Below are positions 1 through 12,600 of a stretch of 64,000 nt of DNA, piece by piece (positions within the stretch are counted from its first letter, which is position 1; each line of letters opens with the position of its first letter). This stretch comes from Montifringilla adamsi (Eukaryota > Chordata > Aves > Passeriformes > Passeridae). Position numbers and translations under genes: made by a program. The notes below the pieces were generated by a model. It did no database searches. It was not told the DNA's origin and saw only the letters and a program-made list of their open reading frames with translations. The DNA is taken from contig JAGGNK010015114.1 in NCBI GenBank assembly GCA_017590115.1, positions 1,743,307-1,807,306 of the forward strand. Direction: 5' to 3'.

Positions 1-548
1 GTTTAAGAAAAGAAAGAAAAAAATAAAAACATTGTGGGTACACACAGGCAGAAATAAGAAATTATTTCAGAAATGCTGATACAGATACAGTGGTGGTAGT
101 GTCCACTGCATACTGCATCCATTGTAAGATCCATGTGAGTTATCCATCCTGGAAAATCTCTGTTGTCTTCTGCCCAGACTGCACAGCTGTAGGCATCATG
201 CAAGGCTGTGAAATAAGAGCTCCTCAGCAGCAAATTGCTTCATGGCTTTCCATGGAATTCTCCTAGTGCTGGGATTACTGGGTCACATGCGGGAGTCAAT
301 GTGCTTATGGATGGCATAAACAGTTTTGACTTACATACTACTTTAAGTGTCAGTTCTTCCCAGTCTAGGGATTAAATTACATTGCAAGTGTCACACATGA
401 TTATGCTTTTAATTGTTCACAGAATTACCCTTCTCGTTCAGAAAGACAGAAGCTTCCAGAATTATTTGATAGCTCTGGTTTAGTGGCTCATTGGAAACTT
501 AAGCACATAACAGTATTTTTTCTGGAACATTAAAATCTTTGCTGAGGG

Positions 549-572
549 TTTTTTTTTGTTTTTTTTTTTTTT
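549..572. repeat. Poly(T) tract
   Basis: Twenty-three T residues interrupted by one G at 558, followed by TTCTTAG. This is a simple homopolymer. It also resembles a splice acceptor tract, but no coding exon follows. Confidence 0.8.
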
Positions 573-3500
573 CTTAGAGCAAGAAAAAGTGATGTGTGTT
601 CCTTCCTTGCCATTTGGTGCTTACTATCTAATATAAATTCCATTCCCAGAGAGATGGAATGAATATTATGCTGTTAAAAGGGAAGGACTGAATTGCTGGA
701 ACCAAAACTGGGAAGCACAGTAAAAGTGTTACAAATAATAGATACTCTATTAAAATATGTCTCCTGCCACATGGCTCACTGGAGAGGGAGCAAGGCAAGC
801 CTGGCAATGGAGGCTGCAGCTCCCAGAGCACAGAGTGCTCAGGCTGTAGCTGTGGTGCTGCAGTCAGCACTGTCAGTGCTGGTGCAGTTCTGCCTCAGAG
901 ATCTTCCTTGCTCATGCTGGGCCTGCCTGTGTTTCCCCTCACTGCTGGTCACAGTGATCTGTAAGGTCCATGGCTTAGTTGAAATTTCTCAGCTGCCATT
1001 ATCACCGTGGGACCTTTTCTCTGGTAGGATGGATCTTCTTAGTGTGGTGCACAAAAGCAACGAGGTACATCACAGATGTGTTCAGAATGTCACTGGGCTT
1101 CAAAACCTAATGAGAATGATATGTGTTAGGTTGTGATCTGAGTTCTGCAGGCACAAGAGTAGGGTAGCAGTGCTGGGGTCTGTGTCATTCTGTGCTTTGA
1201 TGCTGGTGTAGCAGAGTCTGATCTGGTCCTCTTGTCGTGCACGTCCCTGCTGATAAAGGAGTGTGATAGTGGACAAGGTTTGGGATTAGTTGGTTCTTTA
1301 TTGCTTCTCTGAGTTCTTTTGGTTTCTGTTCTTAGAATTCCTTAGCATTCCATGAGCATATTTGAGTTCAGGCTCTGCTTTTAATGACAGCTTCCTCCCA
1401 TTTTTTGAAATTACCATTGCTTACCAACTTGAATTGCACCAGGTTGTTTCCTTGACAGTGTGCTCAGGGTTGGAATGCAGTTGATGAAGGGAGGTGGACA
1501 TAAGGAGACATAGTGATAACAGGGAAACTGACTCACAAAAAAAGAAACTTGGAAAAAAATTCTTCAGAGAATTGAAAAAAAAAAAAAATCCTTCACTGAG
1601 CCTGGCAAGTTGAATATGGTATCTGTGAGTCCTGTTTATCTGAAAAGATTCTGTAGAGGTTTACAAAACTGATGCTGCCTAATTTCCTGAGAAACCCTGG
1701 CACTTACAGCCTATTCTTAAAATAGAGACAGAGGAGTCCCTTCATTATATTATCAACAAAATCAGTGTATATGAGTACTGAAGGGAAGTGTGTTGCAGCA
1801 GAGGAGTGCTGTGCATCCTCTGGCACATGGATTGGGCTGAAATTGCTGTTTTACTGCAGCGTTCCTCCAGTGTAGCCTAGCAAACAGCAACAGGGCCTCC
1901 ACACTAATTGCTATAACAGGTACTTCAATTATTAGGAAAGTGGAGCAGTAATATTAATTTAAAATTAGTTTGTTACTCTGGGTGCCTTGCGATCCTGGTC
2001 TCATGAAGTAGTCTGCATAGAATTGTAGAAAATAGAAGAAAACCTGATTATTGAACAAGTTGAACATAATTCTTTTGGAAAGTAGAAGCCTTCCTTCTTG
2101 CTGAAGATGGTCCAGCATGAAATAGCACATGAGAAATGATCACATGGGCCAGTGTGACTGGGCCTTTGAAATCTCCTGCAATCTGCTACAGTGTTCAATC
2201 CACCCACAGCAGGAGTCACAATTCCATGTCAGGATACAGCAGTATGTCCACGCGAGGGATAAAGAGCTGCTGGAAAGCATCCAGAGCGAGGGTGGCAGCC
2301 TGGGGGTGCATACAGGTACAGCTGTGTGTCCCTGAGAATGGCTTTGTCACCTGACAGCTGCCTCAGGCAGCCCCTGCCCCCAGAGCAGCTGTGGGGGCCC
2401 ATCCCAGCAGCCTGGTCCCTCGCTGCCGTCTTCTGGGGTTGCTTTGCTGGGTCATGGCCAGCCCACGTGGGGAGCATCCTGTCCTCATTATTGTACAGAC
2501 ACTGAAGCTCACTGCTGACTGTGTAGTCTTGCAGGGCAGGCACAGGCTTGGCCATAGTGATTGGTGTCAGAGCTCTCTGGGGGGCTGGCATCCATATTTC
2601 TTCTGCCTATGTATATTGTATTAATCACACCTCTGCCTGCCTTTTGCCTACTTTTTGATCAGTGTGTGGTTTGTGCATGGAGGAAATCAGATCAGCAGAT
2701 GTCAGCTGTGTGTGTGTTTGTTGCTGATGTCTTCTCAGAGTGGGGATTGGACCCTTCTGCTCTAGTGAGAATCCAGTGTGGCATCCCACCTGAGCACAGC
2801 ATGCCATGGCTGGGAGCTTGGCTGGCCCCACAGAGAGGCCATGTTAGATACACCCTGGAATGCTGTGGGTTTGAGAAAGCTGCATTCCAAATGCATAAAG
2901 AAACAAGCATGAGACTTAATTAACATTCAACAAATGAAGAACAGGCATGAATAATTGTTTGATGTTTTAGTGATGGAATGGTAAATGCAGCAAACAAAGG
3001 CAAAGCCATTGAAGTGCCTGGGTTATGTGCTTAAAGTGACGTGAGGTCACGCCAGTGTCCTGGATGCATGGGGGTGTGGAGCTCAGTCTGGTTGCTCAGA
3101 GGGCAACCAAAAAAAAATCTGCTTGTCACCTTGGTAAGTGGAGCCAGAAGCAGAACTTACTCAGATTTTAAGCACAGCAATGTCAGTGGAAATTGTGAAT
3201 TAATTTACCAATGCTGGGGTTTGCAGTTTGTCACTTCTTGCTGAAATAGTCCCCAAGAGAGATGAAGCCTGAAATCGTGTATGCCTAAACTTAGGCTTTT
3301 CTTGGTGGTTCCATTCCGTTAATACAGCCTTAAACCTTGCATCTTCCAGCTCCCTCCATCTTGGACTGGGCTGCTTGATTTGCTCATCCAGTTTATAGGA
3401 AACTCACAGGTCAGAAATCAGGTGACTCACCCTGGTTGTCCTCTAACTGCAGAAGGGGAGTTGTTTTTTCCTGAATGAAAAAATCATGCTGTCTGATAGC

Positions 3501-4142
3501 ATTGCTGCTGTATTGTTGTTCTAGTTTCCATGTTTGGGTTATTAAGTGGCATATTAAATTGCACCATGCATTTGTAGAACATACTGAATTTATAACTCAC
3601 AGGACTGTTTCCTCCCTCTAAAATTCTTACATTTCTCACCTGCTAGAGTAAAACTAAGATAAAATTTTAGGTTGTGTTTAGTTCATTAGTAAAAAGCTTC
3701 TTTTTCTCCTGGTATTTCTTTTTCAGAAAGCTCAGCAGCAAGCACTATACCTGCAGCCTGACTCTTTTAGAGATGGCATGGTTCAGTCCTACTCAGCCAG
3801 TGGCATTGCCAGATAGCTCAGGGCTTTGGCAGGCAGCCTCTGCCTGGCAGAGTTTGGGTTTAGGCTGTGATACATTTCCGCTCCTTTTTTGTTTATTCTT
3901 GGGTATGTTGATGAGCTCTGAGATTTATCTACTGCCTGGGGAAGAAAAAAGGTTGAGCAGTATTAATTGCTAAAAAATGCCATCCTCCACAAAGAGAAGG
4001 TAAGAGGAATAATTGAAATTCCTGTCAGGGACTGTTAGCAACCCATACAAATAGCTTACCACAAAGATGTAGCATAGCATTCTTTGAGGACCCGTGGTGC
4101 TGCATCACAGGCATAGCTATGCATTGTCCTGCCTCACACAGT

Positions 4143-4226
4143 CGTGTTTCTTTGTATCCTCTTCATTTCTTTTCCTTCCACTCCTTTTTTCATTTCTTTT
4201 CTGTTTTCTCTCCTTTTACCTTACAG
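4143..4226 (+). repeat. Pyrimidine-rich tract
   Basis: A run of about 80 bases that is almost entirely C and T (TTTCTTTTCC, TTTCATTTCTTTTCTG). It is low-complexity intronic sequence. The open frames across it are F/S/L-rich chance frames. Confidence 0.6.
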
Positions 4227-4499
4227 TTTGTCTTGTGTTGTTTATATGCAGATTCTCTTCTCATGCCTCATGCTAAGGTAGTGGAAGAATTGTCTTTTGT
4301 AAAGCCTGAAAACTGGCCTCCCCACAGGGTACCAGTCTTTTTACCTTTCTAAAGGGTAACTAATGCATAAATTCTGATTTTTGTCTGACCTATGCAGCAA
4401 TCAAATATGTACTCTAAAGATACTGAACTAACTCTATCAATACTGTCTCCTGTGTAGCTCAGGATTAACTTCAAATAATTCCCAGTGTTCGTTTGTCAG

Positions 4500-4930
4500 A
4501 CCTGTTCTTAGAAATATCCACAGCTGGCAGCTGGGTGGTGCCTTCAAGCAGTCAGTCCTAGTCCATTCCCTTTAGAAAGTTCATCCTTAAATCCACTCCA
4601 TACATCTCCTTATGGCATCTTAAAGCACTTCATGTCCATCAGGGATGGATAACCTCCTGCTTCTTTCCTGTACACTTAAAGTTTGGGTTTGTTTTGGTTG
4701 TTTTTCATGTCATGCTGGTGCTTGTTGGATCCTGCTCTCCAGCTGTGTCCTTCCTTTGGGAAGTGCAGTGCCCAGCACTTGATACAGCACCTGCAGTGGA
4801 GGCTCAGGTCTCAGTTGAAGGGAGGACATATTTCATAAGGTTTGCTGTCTTTGTGCCTGCAGATACTTACAGGAGCCTGGTTGCCTTTGTTATCAGGAGT
4901 GTGATGCTGCTGCATCTTCTTTAGCCTGTG
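4500..4930 (-). mobile_element. Probable old CR1 LINE fragment (antisense)
   Basis: The stretch around 4765-4800, with the words GTGCCCAGCACTTGATACAG and CAGTGGAGGCTCAGG, resembles the antisense of the CR1 region usually reading GTGCCCAGCACTGGACACAG followed by CCAGNTGTGGCCTCA. The match is diverged and short, so the boundaries are approximate. It could be chance similarity. Confidence 0.35.
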
Positions 4931-7900
4931 CTCCCCTGTAATTCTTAGTGCTTTTCTAGCAAATATGTATCATGTGTTTTTCTCTTTGCCTTAAAAAAAA
5001 GTACCCATATTCTGTTCTGTTGTACATTTTTTTAAAATCTATTGCCATGGGATAAAAATATTTCTATCAGTGCCAGTTACTGATTAAATTTAGGCTGCTT
5101 ATGGTTAATTTGTGTTTAGATTTATTAGTTCTTGCTGTTCACTTACTGTTCAAGTCAGATAATACTGGAGATGTCTGAAAGACTAATTTCAGCCCATGCA
5201 ACCAAGCAAGGTTTTACTGAGTTGGTTGCAGTAATTCAGCTTTGTAAGTACCATAGTTAAAAATGAGAGAAGTGGGGGTTTATGTCCCAAAATGAGCAGT
5301 GAGAACCTCCAAAACTCCCTAGTTGTTTAAGAAAGTGCACTCTGATTTAGCAGCTACAGTGACCACAGCATTAGAAATTGTGACTTACGAAAAAAACACC
5401 AGATGTGTTAGTCCTAATTAGACCAGGGAACAGAGAACCAAAGGGGAGAGAAGATGGGATAGCTGTTTTCACTGATGTAAAATGTTGTTGCACGAGACTG
5501 GAGAAAATCTGTGTTACGTATTCATAATGGATAGAAACAGAATAAACTCTGACTACAGGGGGAAGATTCAGTGTGGACATGAAGAAAACCAAATTCCATA
5601 CATAAGATTTTTGTCAATTTTTATATATATTAAGGCTCTTGTGTTTGACTTCGTGCCAGTTTTATCTCTGTTTATAGTCTGTTGCCATATGACAGAGTTG
5701 TGTTGAGTCTCTCCTGTTTCACTGGCCAGAAGAGGCTGTCAAAGCTGCATATTGTGAAAAATGTGCAAAGTACTGATCTGAATAACTTTCTCATTTGATG
5801 TCTGACAGGGGAAGATTCTGTACTACTTTTCAGAGCTTGTTCACAAAACCTTCCCAGATGGAAGAATTAATTTCACATATAAACAGGAATTTTAGCATCT
5901 ACAAAAATTCTAAGAAAATAATGTAAAGAATATGTTCAGAAGCTAGACCCAAACTAGTGTTCTTTGAGGGGCATCTGTTGGGGGTTATGTGTGCTTAATT
6001 CTGCTTTGCTTGGAGTGTCTGCTTGGTAATGAAGGCTCTCAGCCTCCCAAAGCAGAATGAAATTAGTGATTTGGGACATATGAAGGCTGGTTTGCACAAT
6101 GATGGCCTTAATGGGTTCCTTAATTCCATCTCAGCTGGCACTGATCATTCACTTGAACATTATTGGTTACTGAGTGGCTGAGGGTGGGTGGATGTGTGTG
6201 CTGAGCATCTGAAGCCTCTTGATAATTAAAAGCAGGAATGAAAATGATGGATACAGGATTCATGGCTAGGGTGGTTTTATTTCCATTGTCTGAGTGTCTG
6301 GGAGGAATAGCTTCTAAACTAGAAATTTGTGCTTAACAATTGTCAAGTTCTGGGTGGGAATGTGTGGGAAGGATGACAGCAGTGACACCTGTACTTTGAG
6401 AAGCAGAGTGTGCATTACAGTGTGCATTTCTCCGTGGGGCATGGGTTTGTGATGGACAGACTTACTCTGTGTGGCTTTTCTAAAGATGATCTGTTTTACT
6501 TGAGCTCAGATAGTACAGAGGGTCGCTTGAGACTGAAGAGGCTTGAGCAGATGCTGAGGTTGTAGTTAATAATTTCATCTATTCCAGTTTGAGAAATGCA
6601 CTTATCTTTAGCAACCTTTTGCTGAGGAATATATTAATCTATCCAAGGGAATTTTTTTAGTGTGATCATTTAGCATAATTCATGTAACAGAAACAGATTG
6701 ATCTGGCATGTTAGAAATATTTGCTGAGGGGTCCACCATTGCTCAGGCTTTATTCATATGATAAACCTACATTTCTTGTGGATTTCTGAATTATCTTTTT
6801 TTGTCTCTTGTTTCTTGTTCCTTCTGAGCCCTGAAATGTTTTTAACAGAGCCAAAATGAGATATTTACTGTACTTTTTTACCTTTAATATATTGATGTAT
6901 TCCAAAAGCAGTTTCTTTCTTGCATTTCATCTGCCTGGAAACAATGGTTTTGTTTTGGCTTTGGGATATACTCTCCTCCACAAAAATTGGAGGCTCCTGG
7001 AGAGGGAGGGAGATTTTGTAGGAAGGCAGACTCTATTATGTGGTTTTAAAGTATAATTTCAGCTCTGGTTCTCAGAAGTGGATTTATCTTGCCACACCTC
7101 ACTCCATCCCAGGATGCTGTGTGTTGCTGCCAAGGAACACTGTTGGCTCCTTCCCAGCGTTCTTTGTGCCAAGAGCCCAAGGTCCTTTTCAGCTGGTCTG
7201 CTCCAAAGTCAGGCAGCCCCAGCTTGTTCTATTTGTAGCTTCTGCCTGTCTAGGTGCCAGTATTTGCATTTTCCCTCGGTGAGTTTTAGAAGATTGCTGT
7301 CAGCCCGTTCCTGCAGAGTGCATCAGTCCAGCTGGATGGCAGCCCTGCTGCTGGGCCCGCTGCAGGTCCCTGCTTGCTGTCACGTGCTGGGTGTGTGCTC
7401 CAGCAGCTCCCAGGGCTGCGCGATGTCCTGCAGCCCTGCCTTCAGACACGCTCCTGGGATGCTCCTCTGGTTCCCAGCTCGGCACTGCCCGGCAGGCACT
7501 GCCCTCTGAGCCCCACAGCCAAAGGCCAATGGCCCAGCTTGGGCACAGCTCCTGGGAGATGGTGTGAAGAGCCTTCCTCAGTGACAGGCAGGCCACGACA
7601 CTCCAGGGACTGATGGGAGGGTGAGCAGCCTGTACTTGGCCAGTTTGTTCCTCTGGCCATTATTAAAAGTGGGAGCCATTATGAATTTTCGCAGAGGTAA
7701 AATGCAGAGCGCCTCTCTGGCTGCCTTTGAGGTTAGCCAGGCTGACAGTAAAGATGTTTTTGTTTAATACATGCAGTTGAGAGAGAGAAGGCAAGGTCTA
7801 ATCTCTTCTCATTTTCAAAGGTTGAGGTGATGTTTAGAAATCTGTTTCAAACACAGTTATGAACTGCTCGTATATAAAGCCATATATAATTTGCTTTATG

Positions 7901-8003
7901 AAGATTACTAGCAAAAGAACAGTGGTTTAATTCATTTTTCACGATCCATTTTTAAACAGCTTAGCAAGTATTTCCATTATAAATGAAATGTCTTAATTAG
8001 CTT

Positions 8004-8019
8004 CCCACTAGATGGAGCA
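8004..8019 (+). promoter_or_regulatory. CTCF-like motif
   Basis: The core CCCACTAGATGGAGC matches the well-known vertebrate CTCF core CCACTAGATGGCNNC, with a mismatch near its 3' end. It lies about 570 bases upstream of the minisatellite. It is a motif match only; single matches of this length are often unoccupied. Confidence 0.3.
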
Positions 8020-8587
8020 AATGTATGTCAACGCAGCAGAGGAAATGGGGAATATGTTTTAGGTAGCTGAAGAACGAATCACTTGTATTAAAACCTACTG
8101 TTCTATTCTTGTTAATTATTAGTCTTCTGAGTATAAAATAGAAGCTTCTAAGCCATATGGTGCTTTTTCCTACTTAATAAACATAAGCAAAGGCTGTGAT
8201 TTGCATGACGCTGTGTATCAGTTGTCATGGTTCTTGTGGAATCAAGGCAGGGGCTTGGGCTACAGCAGAGTTGTGTGATTGTAATACCTATGTTTGATCA
8301 TATTTTGTTCTTAGGGATTTGAAATTCTTCTTTAAAAGTTATACCCAAAAAAAGTGCTTCCTTGAAATAAAATAACTGGAAAAAAGTAAAGAAGCTTCCA
8401 GGTTCCTAGGTGAGTCCTCAGGTAACCTGGTGAAGGGTTTGCAGCCCTGAAAGCTGAGCTTCCTCTCTGGTCATGCTGCAGGTTGTGTAAAGCTGTCACC
8501 TGCTGCAGTTCCAGAGACGGGCCCGCGGCAGAACACGGCGAGAGTCACACAGCAGCAGCAGCTTCCACGGAGTGCTGCTCTCCTGAG

Positions 8588-9601
8588 ACAGCTCTAGGGG
8601 CCCAGGGGCTTGGGGTCACTGCTCACACAGCTCTGGGAACCCCTGGGCTTGGGGGCACTGCTCCCACAGCTCTGGGGGCCCCGGGGCTTGGGGTCACCGC
8701 TAACACAGCTCTGGGGGCCCCGGGGCTTGGGGTCACCGCTAACACAGCTCTGGGGGCCCCGGGGCTTGGGGTCACCGCTAACACAGCTCTGGGGGCCCCG
8801 GGGCTTGGGGTCACCGCTAACACAGCTCTGGGGGCCCCGGGGCTTGGGGTCACCGCTAACACAGCTCTGGGGGCCCCGGGGCTTGGGGTCACCGCTAACA
8901 CAGCTCTGGGGGCCCCGGGGCTTGGGGTCACCGCTAACACAGCTCTGGGGGCCCCGGGGCTTGGGGTCACCGCTAACACAGCTCTGGGGGCCCCGGGGCT
9001 TGGGGTCACCGCTAACACAGCTCTGGGGGCCCCGGGGCTTGGGGTCACCGCTAACACAGCTCTGGGGGCCCCGGGGCTTGGGGTCACCGCTAACACAGCT
9101 CTGGGGGCCCCGGGGCTTGGGGTCACCGCTAACACAGCTCTGGGGGCCCCGGGGCTTGGGGTCACCGCTAACACAGCTCTGGGGGCCCCGGGGCTTGGGG
9201 TCACCGCTAACACAGCTCTGGGGGCCCCGGGGCTTGGGGTCACCGCTAACACAGCTCTGGGGGCCCCGGGGCTTGGGGTCACCGCTAACACAGCTCTGGG
9301 GGCCCCGGGGCTTGGGGTCACCGCTAACACAGCTCTGGGGGCCCCGGGGCTTGGGGTCACCGCTAACACAGCTCTGGGGGCCCCGGGGCTTGGGGTCACC
9401 GCTAACACAGCTCTGGGGGCCCCGGGGCTTGGGGTCACCGCTAACACAGCTCTGGGGGCCCCGGGGCTTGGGGTCACCGCTAACACAGCTCTGGGGGCCC
9501 CGGGGCTTGGGGTCACCGCTAACACAGCTCTGGGGGCCCCGGGGCTTGGGGTCACTCCTCACACAGCTCTGGGAACCCCTGGGTTTGGGGTCACTGCTGA
9601 T
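8588..9601. repeat. 39-bp GC-rich minisatellite, 26 copies
   Basis: This tandem array has exactly 26 units of 39 bases (26 x 39 = 1014). Each core unit starts ACAGCTCTGGGGGCCCCGGG and continues with GCTTGGGGTCACCGCTAAC. Units 3-24 (8666-9523) read as identical. Units 1, 2, 25 and 26 are diverged, and unit 2 and unit 26 share the same variant (GGGAACCCCTGGG), so the array appears to have grown from the inside. Each core unit has three G runs of 4-5, two CpGs, and GGGCCC and CCCGGG sites. The unit is a multiple of three and contains no stop in several frames, so both strands show long open frames with a 13-residue period (TALGAPGLGVTAN on +). The long frames start at TTG, not ATG, and I do not regard them as genes. 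Confidence 0.97.
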
Positions 9602-12600
9602 GGGCTGAAGCAGTTGCCACCTGGCCAACTGGTCGATAGCTGCCTGTGTCCCCAACAGCCTAGATTGGCTCCCCAATGGCCCAGAGTGGCTGAGTTATAT
9701 AATTACTACGTATGTAATTAGTTATAGAATTATAATTAGGATTATTTATAACTGTGAGGCCTCCAGGTGAGCTGTTAGCCACCACAGTTTGTAAATCTTA
9801 CCCTACTTCTACCTTTGGACCCTTTTGGCTATGATACCATTATTAGATGGGATTTTCAGGCAGCTGTCAAGTTTCCCCCAACTTTTTAGAGTTAAAGATG
9901 TGTTCAGAGCTTCTGTGCAGCATAACTAGGTCAGTATTTCCTGGAGTAAATCTCTCTTTGAATTGCTGTAGGCATTACGTGGGAGTGGCATACATACTGT
10001 TGGGGAAAGGAAAGAGGAAGCAATGAAAACAGGGCTGAAATGCACATTCCCTGCACAAAAAATGTAGCTTAGGATAGAAAACAGGTGCTAAAACTCTCTG
10101 TGCCAATTTACTTAGATGTGCCAACTTCACAGTTTTTCTTTAAAAGGATTTTCAGAGGGAAGTACTCAGAATTTCCACTTCAAACTTTTCAGTTATGCTC
10201 CTCAGCTCAGCTCTTCCCTGTCTCCTGGCTGGTTGTTGAGAAGACTGTTATCCTAATGTATGCCCAGTGAGACCTGGAAGCACAGGAGTTGTCACATAGA
10301 GTCAGGCTGCTGATCTGCATTGCTGTCTCTAGTGGTGATTAATTTTAACTTTTTTGGTCTTAATCTCCTGGAGCAGAATGTTCGAAGATGACTTGTGAAA
10401 CAAGCAAACAAAACCTCCAAGCATCAGTAACAACATGGCAACTTTTGCCCCATACAGCGGGTTCACAGCATTGCTTAGTTTTAAAACATGTACTCTTTAT
10501 CCTGTAACATCTTTTATTATTGAAAATAGTTTCATCTTTCAGTGTCAAAAGTGCCCACTTATTCTCATAATTAAATTCATTGTTTTCACCAAAGTTTATA
10601 TTTTCACTGATCTTAACAGGAATTCAGCTTTAATATCTAAAAAAGTTTTTTGCAGAGTTTTCTCTGTTAGTAACAAGAATTGTTTAGTACCTACATTTGA
10701 AAATGAAAATGTGTACAGGCTGTGTCAGGATAACGATTTTACTTGTTTAATGTAATTGTTTAATGACAAATTCCTTGCCAGTGCTAGGTGATAATACTGC
10801 TATCAAAGACATATTTCTGCTCTCTGGCTTAATTATCATTTGTTGTTCTTTTGTTAAAAATATCCCCAATAATGTGGTATGCTAAAGATACCATTTTAAG
10901 GGAACTGCCAATAATAGATTTCAAGAATAGGCAGGTGATCATCTTTAACAGAGGGGATGGTATTTATCATAGTAGTGATATGTCACAATATTGACAGATT
11001 AAGAATGTAGTATTTTAATTTGACTTTTATGATATGGGGTTTATTGTTCTCAGCACTTAACTGCTTTTAGCAAAAACTTGATAAGTACTTTAAATGACTA
11101 GATAGCAACAATTATGTAAGGCTCTTACTCAGCTAGTCAGAAAAGATAAACAATGCATGTGGTTTCTTGTTCTCTTTCTAGTGCATCAAAACTCTTGTTC
11201 TGGCAATGTGTCATCTGGCAGAATTAAGTGTGAGATAATAGTCATGTTGTGACTAATACACAAAAATATCACTCAGTAGCTAATAATTGCAGAGCATGAT
11301 ATTTCTTCATTTGTGACCTGTGTACTGTGGTTTGTTACACTGAGTGATGTGCAGCCTGACAGGATGAGATGTTCAAAATCTGGGCTTTAGGCAAATGTCC
11401 ACAGTAGAACAGATAATCTCTGTAAACCATTGTGTGCTCACTGAAGGACATAATAGACAAACTCTCATCCTCCTGGAGTGCATGCAAGCACTTCTGCTGC
11501 TGCAGTGGGATTTACATAGCACAAATAACTGCATTTGCAGTAGTAAAATAAAGACATCACTTATCAGCTTAGCTCCTGTTAAGGTGTTAGTCTGCTCTGC
11601 ATTTTAGTATTGATCTGTGAAAAAGAATGACTGATGGGGCTGTTGAAACCAAGATAAGATAAAGCATAAGAGCATATAATGACAGTGTGAAGGTCAGCAT
11701 TTAATTGAATGTTAGATAAGAGCAGATAGCTTCCTTTCACACCATGATGCCTGTTTGTCCATTTATGTTGTGTATCTTGAGATTTTAGACCTGGCTCTGC
11801 ATTATATTCTAGCAGCTGAAACCCTTTATAGGCGGGATTGATGGTTCCATGGGCTGTATGTGACCTTTACAAGCAAATCATATAGATAAAGTTCTTTGGA
11901 TAATCACTTTTGAGGTGGGGGGAGGGCTCATAAAAAACTTTGTTTTGGAGAAGATGCTGTGAAACATAAACAAATTGTTCTACAAAGCTTGGATTAAAAA
12001 CCAGAGAAATCAAAAAGCCCGTTTGCAACCAGTTTAGAAAAACTGGCAGAGATCTAAAGACTAGGGCCAGACCTTGGTTTTATTAATTATTCTCTTTAAA
12101 ATCCTTGTAGAAAAGCAAATTAAAAGGTTTGTCATCAGAGAGTGGTTTTCATTTCCGAGATGAAAAGGTAATTCGTATCCTGAAATCACCTGGGTGCAAT
12201 AGTAATGACTTGCTGTTGTGGCTTGGAGTTGAGTACCAGCAAGGTGTCAAATTCATCAGTATTAGACTTTGCTATACATATGACTTTGAGTCCTCAGCCT
12301 GAGTCTTCAGTAGCAAACCCACTGAGAATGCAGATTTATTACAACCATTGTAATGTGAGAAGGAGTACATGCTACTTGTGGAGCTTGTCAGCCACAGTAA
12401 TGGAATTACAGCCTAGAATGCATGTGTAGGAATGTACTTGAATGTGTTTTTGTCAGGATCAGCAAAAGTTTTTCACAAAGGACCAGCATCTCTTGCAGCC
12501 CTGGGCCAGGTGTCCTGCTCGCCCTTGTGTCTCACTTTTACTGCCAGCTAGCTGCTCCATCACCTTGTTTGTAGTGTAGGCTGATCAGACTTCATCTTGG

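Noticed and set aside
8588..9601. CRISPR-like array
   Set aside because: The units are contiguous with no unique spacers, and the window is clearly vertebrate nuclear DNA. This is a minisatellite.
8483..9721. Long repetitive open frames (up to 412 codons) read as a repeat protein
   Set aside because: They start at TTG, occur on both strands and in several frames, and exist only because a stop-free 39-bp unit is repeated. No splice or promoter context supports a gene.
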